The notes below the pieces were generated by a model. It saw only the letters and a program-made list of their open reading frames with translations. It ran no database searches and was not told the DNA's origin. The position numbers were made by a program, and so were the translations under genes. From Cyprinodon diabolis (lineage: Eukaryota; Chordata; Actinopteri; Cyprinodontiformes; Cyprinodontidae): DNA of 64,000 nucleotides. The DNA lies in contig CM060080.1 in the NCBI GenBank assembly GCA_030533445.1, positions 10,272,717 to 10,336,716 on the forward strand, written 5' to 3'. This document shows, piece by piece, positions 23,532 to 33,442 of this stretch. Every line of letters begins with the position of its first letter. Position 1 is the stretch's first letter.

Positions 23532-24288
23532 CTAAAAAATGGAAAGCAGACCAGTAAACATTTAGAAAATGCAATGAACAGAAATCTTAGTTTGTTTAGT
23601 TTTAATGACAGTCTGGTAATCTATATATCTAAATACAATGTTGAGTGTAGCGGTAGTAAAGAACATTGAAGATGGGCTATCATCTTATCTTAAATGAAGA
23701 TAACACTGTTTATATTGTTTTTTCTTACCTTTATACTTTGTATATACAACAAAAGTGGGTTGCTTATGAAATCAACAAAGTGCTACAGAGAAAATAAAAT
23801 TTTATCTAATGAACACATTTTCTAATTCTTGAAAAAATAACACAATGTCTGAATGTCTCTTTCAAATGAGAGTATGACGTTTATTTTGAGCGACGAAAAA
23901 ACAATAACATATTAATTCTAATATGTCAAGATCACAATAATCTTCCAATTTATGACTAAAATATTAAAGAACTAACACAAATAAAATGCACTTAGTGTTT
24001 CCCGCATGAATTAGCTTAGGCGAGGCGGCGAGTTGTCGGCCGGAACCAGTTTTGCGCGGAACTGTAGAGCGGGGGGGGGGCGAATTAAATACATTAAACT
24101 AAATAAATCCTATCTTAATTTGTCAGAGCACACGAGGCAGATATTAATTTTCTATTATCAGTTTTAATTAACTACTTACCTTTTCAGATATAGTTCACCG
24201 ATGATGATGTCGACGAAGACGTCATCCCCCCACACACGTCTCCTCGGATGATCAAAGAAAATTACTCATCTGTTTACCTCGGGCGCGG

Positions 24289-24357
24289 TACACTACGCCT
24301 TTTCCACCTAAAATGGCGTCTTAGCAACAAATGTCACGTGACTGGCAGAGACCGATT
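24289..24357 (+). repeat. 69-bp direct repeat, unit 1
   Basis: This unit begins TACACTACGCCTTTTCCACC and contains ATGGCGTCTTAGCAACAAAT. It recurs at 24469-24537 with a single C-to-T difference in GTCACGTG. The 180-bp period suggests an internal duplication in the surrounding element. Confidence 0.9.
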
Positions 24358-24468
24358 TTCCTAAATCCGCCCCTGTTTTGAGGCTTATGTTAACTGTAAT
24401 GACTTATCTTGGACAGGCTGCTATGTAAACGGGCCTTTAGTCCTTCGTTTAGCTATGCTGCGGTTGTT

Positions 24469-24537
24469 TACACTACGCCTTTTCCACCTAAAATGGCGTC
24501 TTAGCAACAAATGTTACGTGACTGGCAGAGACCGATT
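24469..24537 (+). repeat. 69-bp direct repeat, unit 2
   Basis: Second unit of the repeat at 24289-24357, differing at one position (GTTACGTG). The change destroys the CACGTG hexamer present in unit 1. Confidence 0.9.
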
Positions 24538-24727
24538 CTGTTTTAATGTCTGGGCCTGGCAATGAATAAAAATTTCGGGGGTTTGGGTTTTCTTTTTTTT
24601 TTCTTTTGGAACGTTGGCGAGGCCTCGCCAAACTCACGCTACCGCCTCGCCAAGATAGTGCTGCGGGAAACACTGACTTAAATTAAATACTTCGTTTTTC
24701 TTTAGTAATTTATTTTCCCAAGCCACT

Positions 24728-24792
24728 CAGAGCCGCAGTATAAGAATGAAAGAGCCGCATGCGGCTCCAGAGCCGCGGGTTGCCGACCCCTG
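24728..24792. mobile_element. hAT terminal fragment, CAGGGGTCGGCAACC type
   Basis: On the minus strand the end reads CAGGGGTCGGCAACCCGCGG, followed by GCTCTGGAGCCGCATGCGGC. This terminus is familiar from hAT elements in fish. The matching opposite end was not found nearby, so it may be a solo end or may have been split by the neighbouring element. Confidence 0.5.
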
Positions 24793-25143
24793 CACTAGAC
24801 TAACTAATTGCTAACATGGCTTTACATGGGTTAAGCTAGTAAAGTTCACAGTGTAGCCGAGCTAACCATGGTGGAAGCTATTGATTGGTAACGAATTATG
24901 CCTACCTTGATTAATTCCAGCTACAACCGAACAATGTACACATAGTTATATTTCTCGTGAAATACGTGTAAGTTCAGAAATTACACCACATTTAACCCGG
25001 CGAAAAAGAAAGCGTTTACTGGGATACCCACATTTAGGTGGGACTTTCAGCTTGCTAACCAGGTGACATTAACTCAGTCTTTTGCATTAATACAATTGTA
25101 GGCTTGTTAAGACACGTTTACATCAGCTTAGTTTAGTACTTAC

Positions 25144-25230
25144 CGCAGGTTTATTCTTTGATGACATGCTGGGACGTTAATCATTCCTTCTTCCCCATGC
25201 CAAAATGGACGAAGCTCTCCAAGCACTTCT
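25144..25230 (-). other. Putative first exon (5' untranslated) of the SAMD3-like gene
   Basis: The donor CCTGCG followed by GTAAGTACT is near consensus. Three ATGs occur upstream, but each opens a short frame that does not reach the zinc-finger frame in phase: the last, ATGTCATCAAAG, would hit a stop 18 codons into exon 2. I therefore treat the exon as untranslated, with small upstream frames, and place the start at 23524-23526. The 5' boundary is approximate. Confidence 0.4.
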
Positions 25231-25243
25231 CCCCAACTTCTTT

Positions 25244-25271
25244 TCACGTGACTCCGATTGAGTCACGTGAC
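25244..25271 (-). promoter_or_regulatory. Twin CACGTG E-boxes at the SAMD3-like gene promoter
   Basis: Two CACGTG hexamers lie at 25245-25250 and 25264-25269, within TTCACGTGACT and the perfect palindrome GTCACGTGAC. USF/TFE-type bHLH-ZIP factors bind this site. They are 19 bp apart, about 100 bp upstream of the exon 1 donor. A CCATTTTGG sequence resembling a YY1 site (near 25203) lies just downstream. No TATA box is seen. Confidence 0.5.
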
Positions 25272-25279
25272 TCAATCAC

Positions 25280-26499
25280 GTTTTGAGAGGAACCAAAATA
25301 TTTGCTTTCTTCCCTTCAGAATTGTTATTAATTCAGTCTGAATCAAAATTGACACCTCAGAATGCAAAAAAATTGACTTTCACAACCAAGTCAATTATTT
25401 TACATAGTATTCAATGGTAGTTATTAGCTTGAATGAACAACTCTGTGCTACACTTTTTCCAGTGCATGGAGAGAGATGTCAGGATTTTTAATCTTGAACC
25501 AGTTACTTTAGCGACACAATCTTCAGTAAGCAGAAGACCATGGATAGGTTAAAGGATAAATGTAGGGATATATGCTTCAGCTTCACACAAAATACATCAG
25601 ATTTCCTTTTTCAACATTTGTTATAGCTTATTGCTATAAGCTATTATTGCATTCTCTTTGTAACCCATCTCCTTTATAGTATTAAAATCATATGTGACAA
25701 AAAACAATAAAGTTTACTGCTTGCCCTCAGATTTCTTTCCCTTCCATGACACCTCGGTGTTTGTGTTTACCATCACTTCCACAGTAAGGCGCTCGCTGTG
25801 AGCATATTTAAATGCTTCTGCAGCTCTATAGTTAATCCCTGTTGTGGATTGGCCCAGTTAGTGGTTTCCATATTCTGGAAGTGAAAACTGAGCATGAGTT
25901 GGGGGAGTGGGGGAACGTTGGGTATATGTCTCTCTTTTTATAATGATAAACCCGGCCCTTGTTTCCTCTGTGCTGATAGATGCTATCTATGACAGCCTTT
26001 GTTTCTTTCTCTCCTCATCTTACTTTCTTCTCTCCTATTCCCTCTGTTTTATTCTCTCCCTCCTGCACATTCCCTGTTATTTCGCTAGTTCTCCTCCCTC
26101 TTCTTTCAATCCGGTGCCCAGATGCAGAGGAGGCAGCTGTGCTGTTCTTTAAAGTGTGCCCCCTTTAAACCATCTACTGTTGGCATGAACCAAAAAAAAA
26201 AAAAAAAACTCAACCCCCCACTATAGGCCCCATCTTTTCTTCCTCTGAAATGAGATGAAAGATAGCGGCTGTGCTGTAAGAAAGGAAAGAGTTAACAAGC
26301 GCCAGAGCTCCTCACTAATAACCACCAATTATAGAACTCGAAAAGAAAATAAGAGATAAAAAAAATGACCCTCTCTCTGATGCACAAGCCTTGTTAGCCC
26401 AAAGGTAAATAGCTAGCTAGTTTCTCAACAAGAGTAGTCCAAATGAGGTCCCTACAGGTTCATAATTCCAGTGTTTGCAAGACAAGATATAGAAACCTC
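25280..26499. other. Intergenic stretch upstream of the SAMD3-like gene
   Basis: No gene was recognised. A pyrimidine-rich patch occupies 25990-26110 and an A-run lies near 26191-26208. Confidence 0.5.
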
Positions 26500-26870
26500 C
26501 TGATCAAGCTAACAAGCTAAACGTGCTGGGTGGCTGTTTGGCAGCTCATCTCCAGACTGTCAGCTGAGAGAATGACGGTATAGACAGCTAGCTGGGGATC
26601 TCATTTGAGCCTGCTAATCAGACACCAGCCGAGCTTTGCGTCTAGGTGGAGCCCCCCTGAGACCAAAGCCTGTGAGATGAAGGAAGTGCAACATCTAACT
26701 CTGCCAGGAAAGATGCACCCAAACATGGGGGCTGAGGGAGAAGCAGGCAGGCTGTGGGAGTCGGGGCTGTAATTAGGTGCCCTGAGCCTGACGCCTACAT
26801 GCTTTGAACGAGACTGCCTCCCTCCCTGCCTGTAAACAGCCGCCTGGTCGCCTACACAGCTTCATGCACG
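26500..26870. promoter_or_regulatory. Possible conserved noncoding element
   Basis: This repeat-free, mixed-composition segment contains homeodomain-core and stop-rich sequence (GGCTGTAATTAGGTGCCC, GCTAATCAGACACC) and no open frame of note. It differs in texture from the AT-rich background. Conservation cannot be seen from one sequence. Confidence 0.2.
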
Positions 26871-26967
26871 TGCAAAAACACACCAGCCTATATACAGGTA
26901 CAGACAGGTGTGTAAATAGAGATGGACAACAATCCCATTTATAAATAATTCGAGTGCACAGGGTTTA

Positions 26968-27394
26968 AGGCTGAATTTATATTGAGAAACCAGGTCTTCT
27001 GCGTGTGTGTCACAGTTAACGCTGATATGTCCCCGCTCCTTCTGCAGACACTCTGGTGCTGCACCTCTCCAAAATTGTAGGTGACTGCAGACAGGAGGCC
27101 ACTGATTGGTCAAATCTACATCCACCGTACACTATGCATATTTTCTGTTTTGTACTTTACTGGCTTGTTTTGCTTGTATGACCGCCGTTGTGGGAAAAAC
27201 ACTAATGAATGTCCCTCCGTCGTCACACAAACTTGCCGCCACTTTCTCACCGCCTCGGCTGTATCTAGACCCACAGATAGTTCGTGATTGTCCCTCTCTT
27301 TGTGGTGTGGAATAACATAGCGCAGACCACGCTTCATTTTTGGGCATAAATCAAAAATATCTGCGACAAGCTCACTGGGAGTATAACCAGCCCT
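26968..27394. mobile_element. Harbinger-like MITE, copy 2 (uninterrupted)
   Basis: The 427-bp copy starts AGGCTGAATTTATATTGAG and ends GGGAGTATAACCAGCCCT. It is flanked by TTA at 26965-26967 and 27395-27397. It aligns with the copy at 2472-3838 and lacks both insertions found there. It also lacks about 60 bp around the point where copy 1 has the hAT insert. Confidence 0.85.
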
Positions 27395-27485
27395 TTAGTG
27401 TAAGGTTCTGTAATGAGTACTGGATATACTGTAATGGTGTGTACTTCCAGCCTGAAACTTGGTATCTTTGTTTGACTCTTATTTT

Positions 27486-27486
<1 letters not shown>

Positions 27487-27542
<56 letters not shown>
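27487..27542 (+). repeat. (GAAA)n microsatellite
   Basis: About fourteen near-perfect GAAA units. The Lys/Glu/Arg repeat peptide predicted here derives from it. Confidence 0.95.
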
Positions 27543-27591
27543 ACGTGCTTCTTTAGTTGTTGCCTTGTTTCATTGATGGAGGACACTAATA

Positions 27592-27884
27592 CACTGCAAA
27601 AAATTTAAAATCTAATTAAGTCATTTTTTTCTTAAAATAAGTGCATTTTCTCTTGAATTGAGGGGGTAAGTGAGACATTTTGCCAATTAAACGAGACAAT
27701 TTATACTTAAAATAAGAAAAAAGAACCGCATTGTCTTATTTCAAGTGCATATGATCTAATTAACTTATTCTAACAGTAAAAATACTCATTCCATTGGCAA
27801 ATCATCCTAATTTCCCGCTCAAATTAAGAGTAAATTAATTTATTTTAATACATTTTCACTTATTTCTATACCGTTTTTGCAGTG
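27592..27884. mobile_element. Palindromic TA-flanked MITE, copy A
   Basis: Ends CACTGCAAAAA and the inverse bound a 293-bp AT-rich element flanked by TA (27590-27591 and 27885-27886). The body is itself nearly palindromic: CTTAAAATAAG-type blocks and GTGAGACATTTTGCCAATTA recur inverted in the other half. TA flanks suggest the Tc1/mariner superfamily. Copies B (45136-45417) and C (61057-61348) belong to the same family. Confidence 0.8.
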
Positions 27885-27886
27885 TA

Positions 27887-28699
27887 CACATTTAGAGCTG
27901 ATTGTCAGGTATCAAAACCAGGAGGAAGTGCCCACCATTCTAAAGAAAGCAAACTTCAATGAAGCTTTATTGCTTTACCCCAAACAGTGATTCTTTGAAA
28001 TACAGTTTGCAATTTAGGTTTCTTTATTTGTAAATGTGAAAACAAGAAATATTAGTTATTTTCATGTTTACTCCTAACACAATAACGGTGGGATAGCCTC
28101 TATGTAAAAGAATAAGAAATGGAAATCAGGCTTTTATAAATGCTTTTAAACAAAAACATAATGATTACAAAGCGGAGATTTGAAACAGTTACGAAGTTTC
28201 CATAGTATTAACATGGTTACCACAGCTAGCAAAGCTTAAATAGCAGTCTTTCTGTTAGCAGCATAGATCCCCATCTATGAAGGTCTATGCTAGACCCTAA
28301 TCCTAATTCAGATATTTCTAAAAGACTGAATTTTTTTTAAAACCAGCATATTCCATGACAGAGCTTGCAGACTAAAAGAGTAGCTATATAGTAGCTACCT
28401 TACTGCCTTTTTCCTCTGCCGATAGTGTTGCTTTCTCTGAGCCTGAATGAACTACAGGCATGTCCTGAAATGTTGTGGAAAATAGACCTTTTCCTTTGTG
28501 CTCAATGACTTCAATTTGAAAACATCTCACTAAAATCATCAAAGGCTGAGTTTTCTTCACTCAGCAACAGGTTCCACACTAAAGAGTGTTGTTGGCAATG
28601 CAGCCTAGTAGCTTCCCTTTATAGGAAACTCAGTGAAATCATTTGAAAATCAAAATTTCAAGCCAATAGTGTTATTGGAATCCAGGACAGGACCTTATC
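27887..28699. other. Gene-free stretch
   Basis: AT-rich sequence with no recognised exon or transposon end. Confidence 0.5.
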
Positions 28700-29190
28700 A
28701 CCTTTGTAACATTCAAAAAATATGGGTGGAAAAAAGAAAAGCCAACTTGCCCGAATATATTAAGAAAAATAACAAAAGTGCTTCTATAAGAAATTAAAGA
28801 AAAACATTCTGAGAGTAAAAGAAACACCTTTTTTTTGGTACAACACAACCTTAGAGGCATTAATGCTGATACTGGCACTTACATTTTTTAGTTTATAAAC
28901 CTAAATATATTTGTTAACTATGCTTATTAACTTTACTTTTTAACTTTTCAATTAGCTTTTTACCTTTTTTTCTTGACCTAAATTATATATATATTTTTTA
29001 CTTAATTTACAGTAGGTAATATATCATTCAAGGGCTCATCTAATTGGTCAAATGCCAAAATAAGATGTACAGCCATGTAGCAGAATCTTTGCTGAATGGA
29101 TGGATATAGATCTTGTGCTTCTAGACCTCACTGAGGGGCGGGGGGACTCCATTTGTAAGGGGTATGCAAGGGTAACTTGACCTATAAAGG
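28700..29190 (+). repeat. Dispersed ~490-bp repeat, copy A
   Basis: The segment is the reverse complement of 44611-45135, at high but imperfect identity. Shared blocks include ACTTACATTTTTTAGTTTAT, ATTTACAGTAGGTAATATAT and ATAGATCTTGTGCTTCTAGA. It has no long frame. TTTGTAACATTC at 28703-28714 is the uninterrupted form of the site where copy B carries a MITE. Family not recognised. Confidence 0.85.
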
Positions 29191-29639
29191 TCAGTCTGGA
29201 CCAATGCAGGTTAAAGTCTTAAGATTTTCCCAACCAACCGATTTCTCAGCGTATCTCCAATTCAGTGTTAATACTAAGAATTTGTGATCCAAAGGTTTTC
29301 TGTTAAAAAATTATTTAGCTTGACTCTGTAGGAATAATGATTCGGTAAACTCTAATAATTCGGACTCCAACCAATCACATAAAAAAATAAAAAAAACATT
29401 AAGTGCCCTAGCTATTCTAAATATTCCAATTTAAACAGTGTTAAACTAAACGCAGAGCTGAAACACTTACTTTGCTTTAAGGTATAATTTATATCATAGT
29501 GATTAAAGCAGTTTCTCTGTAAAGTGTCACTGTCATTGCATACATGATGTTACACCAAAGATACAGCAGGAAAAACCAAGCATATTGCCAATGTCTTTTT
29601 TGCTGTAGACAAAAATAGAAACCAAAAATTCATTCCCGC
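29191..29639. other. Gene-free stretch
   Basis: No feature recognised; AT-rich sequence. Confidence 0.5.
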
Positions 29640-29960
29640 GAGCCACATGGAAAGAAAAATGCCCTCCTATCTCAACTGCAGAGCCTGTCTCCCCATCTCC
29701 CCTGGTCCATGAGAGCAGAACACACTGGAGCGCTGGCTTTTGACCACATAATTTTAATCAGTCATTTTCACACTTCATTGGGAATTCATTGCCGCCTTCC
29801 CGCTTCAAACATTGTTTGGGAGAGTTATCAGCAGCAGGCAGCATATCCGGTAATTATACATGCAAGGTAACGCTGGGAGCTGGGCTGAATATTTCAGCCA
29901 AGTGCATGTGCTGCTGAGAGCACCGGAAGGTACGGCTGCTTCATAATGCAGTGACAGTGG
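29640..29960. promoter_or_regulatory. Possible conserved noncoding element
   Basis: A repeat-free block of mixed composition with several developmental-factor-like motifs: CATAATTTTAATCAGTC, CCGGTAATTATACATGC and GAATATTTCAGCC. No coding frame is present. The assignment rests on texture only. Confidence 0.25.
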
Positions 29961-32190
29961 TCATGACGGAAAAATACTGTCTGGCAGTCACATCCAGAGA
30001 CCACTTCTTTAGTGGATGAGATGTGAGGCAAAACCTAAGTGTAAAACAACGTGATTTGCATTAGAATAAGTTCTTCCAAAGAATGGCAAAGGTGATATTC
30101 GTTAATGTAAATCCACTGCATGAATTAAAGCAGATCGTTGCGATACAAAGACAAGCCCACAGCAAAGGGAGAGCATGAGTGTTTCAGCACATTACATATT
30201 TGAAAGTGTTGCAGAGGCATGGTGCAAACACTACTCCAGACTAGAGCGCTAAAAATTTTGATGGTTCAATGTGAATGTTTACTGTCTGAGTAAGAGGCCA
30301 GCTGTTAATATGTTCCGAAAACACAGCCGGGGACAAAAAATAAAATAAAATCCACACAAACAGAACAACACATGCACTAAATCCACCAGTCAGACACAAG
30401 TGGGTCCTCCAGGGGAACACAGCAGTGGAGGCACAACAGTGACTCATCCAAACGGTCACACACACGCACGTACGTCCTCCGTGGCAGTTAGGCTGTCAGA
30501 TAGCATCACGCAGCGCCTTTGGAGCAATGTTGACAGGTGTGGCCCGCCAGTCACGCATGCACACACCAGCCAGCCACGTCCTCCAACCCCTTGCCTGACA
30601 GGAAGCCACATGTGATAATGTACCCCATCCTGAGGCCGCAGGAGTTCGGCAAAAGCAAAAATGAGAGGTTGGATGCTTTGTGCACGTCTGTTTCTCAATA
30701 GTACATATTTGGTATATAGTCAGTAATCTGATGTATGTCTATGGCATGTCAAGGCCTAACTTTGATAAGGATATAAATATGAATCTTTGAACAGTGTGCA
30801 ACAACGGCATTGAGACAGCGCAGGTGGTGCAGTGAGATCAATAAGACTCACATAGCTTGAGTAATTCTCTCTTTACTGTGTGTGGGCTGTGCAATATGAA
30901 GCTGAAAAGGTGTGCTATGTATTTTTCTTATTAGAAATTGTCTTCAAGGGTGGAGAAGATCTACTGACTCTGGAGCTATGAGCTTTTGCAAGTGTGAAAA
31001 CATCCAACCCCTTAAATCTGTGCTCATTTTGATAAGGCACAAACCCAAATATAAAATATGTTTTATTGGAATTAGAAAAAAAATTTTTATTTTTATTACG
31101 CAATAAGTCAGTAAATGGGCCAAAAAGTGTAATATTCTCACCTCAAATTATCTTAAAACATACTTTTATAGCCCAACTGCAACAGAAAAGAGAACTTTTA
31201 ACTTAATACTCTAAGCTCTGTCAGCGCTCTATTGGAAGCTGCTGCTGTTGCAGTGCATTCTGGGACAGCTGTCAATCTCAAGAGTGGACAAGTCTGCTGT
31301 GATGCATACTCGGTAAATACGGAGGGGCGAGAACAACATCTGGGGACTTTGTCCGTTGTTTAAAAGCCTTTGTCCGTACTAGGGCAGAGGCTGATGACGT
31401 ACACATATTGTACACATATTGAGAAATGGCAATGGTCTCACCTGGTCAATCTTTTTATCTGCATGTTTGCAGGGTCTACTGCATCTATTTTAGGAAACTG
31501 CATAGGGACTTCTTATGCCTTTTATAAAAATGCTCTCTCTACTGCTATCAGAGTCAAAATATTTTTTTTAGAATTTTAGAATTTTTTAGAATTTTCATCT
31601 GTACAAAAAGTGCTTTAAACTCAAGGTGAGAAAACGTTATGAAGATATAAATTCTTCTGCTGCTTTGCAGCACATAGAAGCCAGGGACCGGTGCCATAGA
31701 GTCTAAGTCTGAATGAGCTTGCTACCTGTATCACAACTCATTGCTCATTCCTAATTAGGGTTCCATATGTTTGGAGGGAGACACAATAGTGTGTAAACAC
31801 TCACAAATGCGCATGCAATACATCCAAACACATGAACAGATGGATATAGTGCGCACACATTTGAATACATCCAACAGCCACCTACTCCCGCTCACAGTAA
31901 ATTCACCTCACTGAGAACAACCACACAATGCAAGCACAAACAGACGTATAGAGCCCACTTTTCTGCCTCTAAGCAGTCTCGTCCAGTTACTACAAAGCCC
32001 ACCAGGAACTCTTTGCAGATCAAATAATCATGCCTTCCATCTGTTTCCATTTCTCTACATTAGCTCAGCAAAAGACACCCCATAGAACATGTTAAGAAAT
32101 GCAGCAGCTATCGGTAAAATAAGGATTTCACTCTCAACCCACAACTCCTTATTATCACCACCCAGAGTCGATTCAGCGACAAGAAATAGA
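29961..32190. other. Gene-free stretch
   Basis: No exon or transposon was recognised between the possible regulatory block and the Tc1 element. Small open frames around 30240-30700 overlap on both strands and show no domain. Confidence 0.45.
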
Positions 32191-32192
32191 TA

Positions 32193-32221
32193 CACTATAT
32201 TGCCAAAAGTATTTGCTCACC
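32193..32221 (+). repeat. Tc1 terminal inverted repeat, transposase 3' side
   Basis: The 29-bp end matches the inverse of 33412-33440 at every position. It adjoins TA at 32191-32192. Confidence 0.95.
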
Positions 32222-32274
32222 TGCCTTGACTCACATATGAGCTTAAGTGACATCCCGTTCCTAATCCATAGGGT

Positions 32275-33306
32275 TCAATATGACGTCGGTCCACCCTTTG
32301 CAGCTAGAACAGCTTCAACTCTTCTGGGAAGGCTGTCCACAAGGTTTAGGAGTGTGTTTATGGGAATTTTTGACCATTCTTCCAGAAGCGCATTTGTGAG
32401 GTCGCACACTGATGTTGGACGAGAAGGCCTGGCTCTCAGTCTCCGCTCTAATTCATCCCAAAGGTGTTCTATCGGGTTGAGGTCAGGACTCTGTGCAGGC
32501 CAGTCAAGTTCATCCACACCAGACTCTGTCATCCATGTCTTTATGGACCTTGCTTTGTGCACTGGTGCACAGTCATGTTGGAAGAGGAAGGGGCCAGCTC
32601 CAAACTGTTCCCACAAAGTTGGGAGCATGGAATTGTCCAAAATGTCTTGGTATGCTGAAGCATTCAGAGTTCCTTTCACTGGAACTAAGGGGCCAAGCCC
32701 AGCTCCTGAAAAACAACCCCACACCAGAATCCCCCCTCCACCAAACTTTACACTTGGCACAATGCAGTCAGACAAGTACCGTTCTCCTGGCAACCGCCAA
32801 ACCCAGACCCATCCATCAGATTGCCAGATGGAGAAGCGCGATTCGTCACTCCAGAGAACGCGTCTCCACTGCTCTAGAGTCCAGTGGCGGCGTGCTTTAC
32901 ACCACCGCATCCGACGCTTTGCATTGCACTTGGTTATGTATGGCTTGGATGCAGCTGCTCGACCATGGAAACCCATTCCATGAAGCTCTCTGCGCACTGT
33001 TCTTGAGCTAATCTGAAGGCCACATGAAGTTTGGAGGTCTGTAGTGATTGACTCTGCAGAAAGTTGGCGACCTCTTCGCACTATGCGCTTCAGCATCCGC
33101 TGACCCCGCTCCGTCAGTTTACGTGGCCTACCACTTCGTGGCTGAGTTGCTGTCGTTCCCAAACACTTCCATTTTCTTATAATACAGCTGACAGTTGACT
33201 GTGGAATATTTAGGAGCGAGGAAATTTCACGACTGGATTTGTTGCACAGGTGGCATCCTATCACAGTTCCACGCTGGAATTCACTGAGCTCCTGAGAGCG
33301 ACCCAT
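32275..33306 (-). CDS. Tc1 DD34E transposase, apparently intact
   Basis: The 343-residue frame starts at [10 protein letters not shown] and ends AAKGGPTSY, the usual start and finish for Tc1 transposases of about 340 residues. Residues 1-110 form the paired-like helix-turn-helix region that binds the inverted repeats, with a GRPRKL AT-hook-like motif at 59-64. The catalytic domain has D154 in LWSDESRF, D245 in FQHDCAPVH and E280 in [14 protein letters not shown]245 and E280 are separated by 34 residues, the DD34E spacing. A glycine-rich box, [11 protein letters not shown], is at 189-199. It would cut and paste the element at TA sites in the nucleus. Open sequence continues upstream of the ATG through non-ATG codons, but the ATG fits the family. 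No stop or frameshift is present. Activity is inferred only from intactness. Confidence 0.95.
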   Translation of the reverse strand: MGRSQELSEFQRGTVIGCHLCNKSSREISSLLNIPQSTVSCIIRKWKCLGTTATQPRSGRPRKLTERGQRMLKRIVRRGRQLSAESITTDLQTSCGLQISSRTVRRELHGMGFHGRAAASKPYITKCNAKRRMRWCKARRHWTLEQWRRVLWSDESRFSIWQSDGWVWVWRLPGERYLSDCIVPSVKFGGGGILVWGCFSGAGLGPLVPVKGTLNASAYQDILDNSMLPTLWEQFGAGPFLFQHDCAPVHKARSIKTWMTESGVDELDWPAQSPDLNPIEHLWDELERRLRARPSRPTSVCDLTNALLEEWSKIPINTLLNLVDSLPRRVEAVLAAKGGPTSY

Positions 33307-33411
33307 TCTTTCACAAATGTTTGTAAAAACAGTCTGCATGCCTAGGTGCTTGAATTTATACACCTGTGGCCATGGAAGTGATTGGAACACCTGATTCCAA
33401 TAATTTGGATG

Positions 33412-33440
33412 GGTGAGCAAATACTTTTGGCAATATAGTG
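33412..33440 (-). repeat. Tc1 terminal inverted repeat, transposase 5' side
   Basis: Exact inverse of the repeat at 32193-32221, adjoining TA at 33441-33442. The transposase start lies about 105 bp inside it. Confidence 0.95.
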
Positions 33441-33442
33441 TA

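Larger units (their letters stand above)
23993..24675. mobile_element. hAT-like element with TAGTGTTTCCCGCA ends
   Basis: The left end TAGTGTTTCCCGCA and the inverse of the right end CAGTGTTTCCCGCA bound 683 bp. The subterminal parts also pair (TAGGCGAGGCGG and GGCGAGGCGGTAG). CAGTG-type ends are common in hAT elements. A clean 8-bp duplication is not visible. Inside is a 69-bp direct repeat (24289 and 24469). The GC content is well above that of its surroundings. Confidence 0.65.
23532..25143 (-). other. Intron 1 of the SAMD3-like gene
   Basis: This 1.6-kb interval is bounded by a strong GTAAGT donor and a TTTTTTAG acceptor on the minus strand. It holds a 683-bp MITE at 23993-24675 and an hAT terminal fragment at 24728-24792. 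It contains no additional recognised exon, so either the exon order is as given or a small intermediate exon was missed. Confidence 0.45.
32193..33440 (-). mobile_element. Complete Tc1 transposon
   Basis: The 1,248-bp element has identical 29-bp terminal inverted repeats, 32193-32221 and 33412-33440 (CACTATATTGCCAAAAGTAT opens each). It is flanked by the TA duplication at 32191-32192 and 33441-33442. A single uninterrupted transposase gene fills the minus strand. Intact ends, target duplication and open frame together indicate a young copy. The ends place it in the fish Tc1 group with TATTGCCAAAAGTATT termini; the exact family was not determined. Confidence 0.97.

Noticed and set aside
25163..25170. 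ATG in the first exon of the zinc-finger gene as the translation start
   Set aside because: Splicing it to the zinc-finger exon gives the wrong phase and a stop within about 18 codons.
32213..33011. Long plus-strand frames inside the Tc1 element
   Set aside because: They are antisense shadows of the transposase gene and have no family features.
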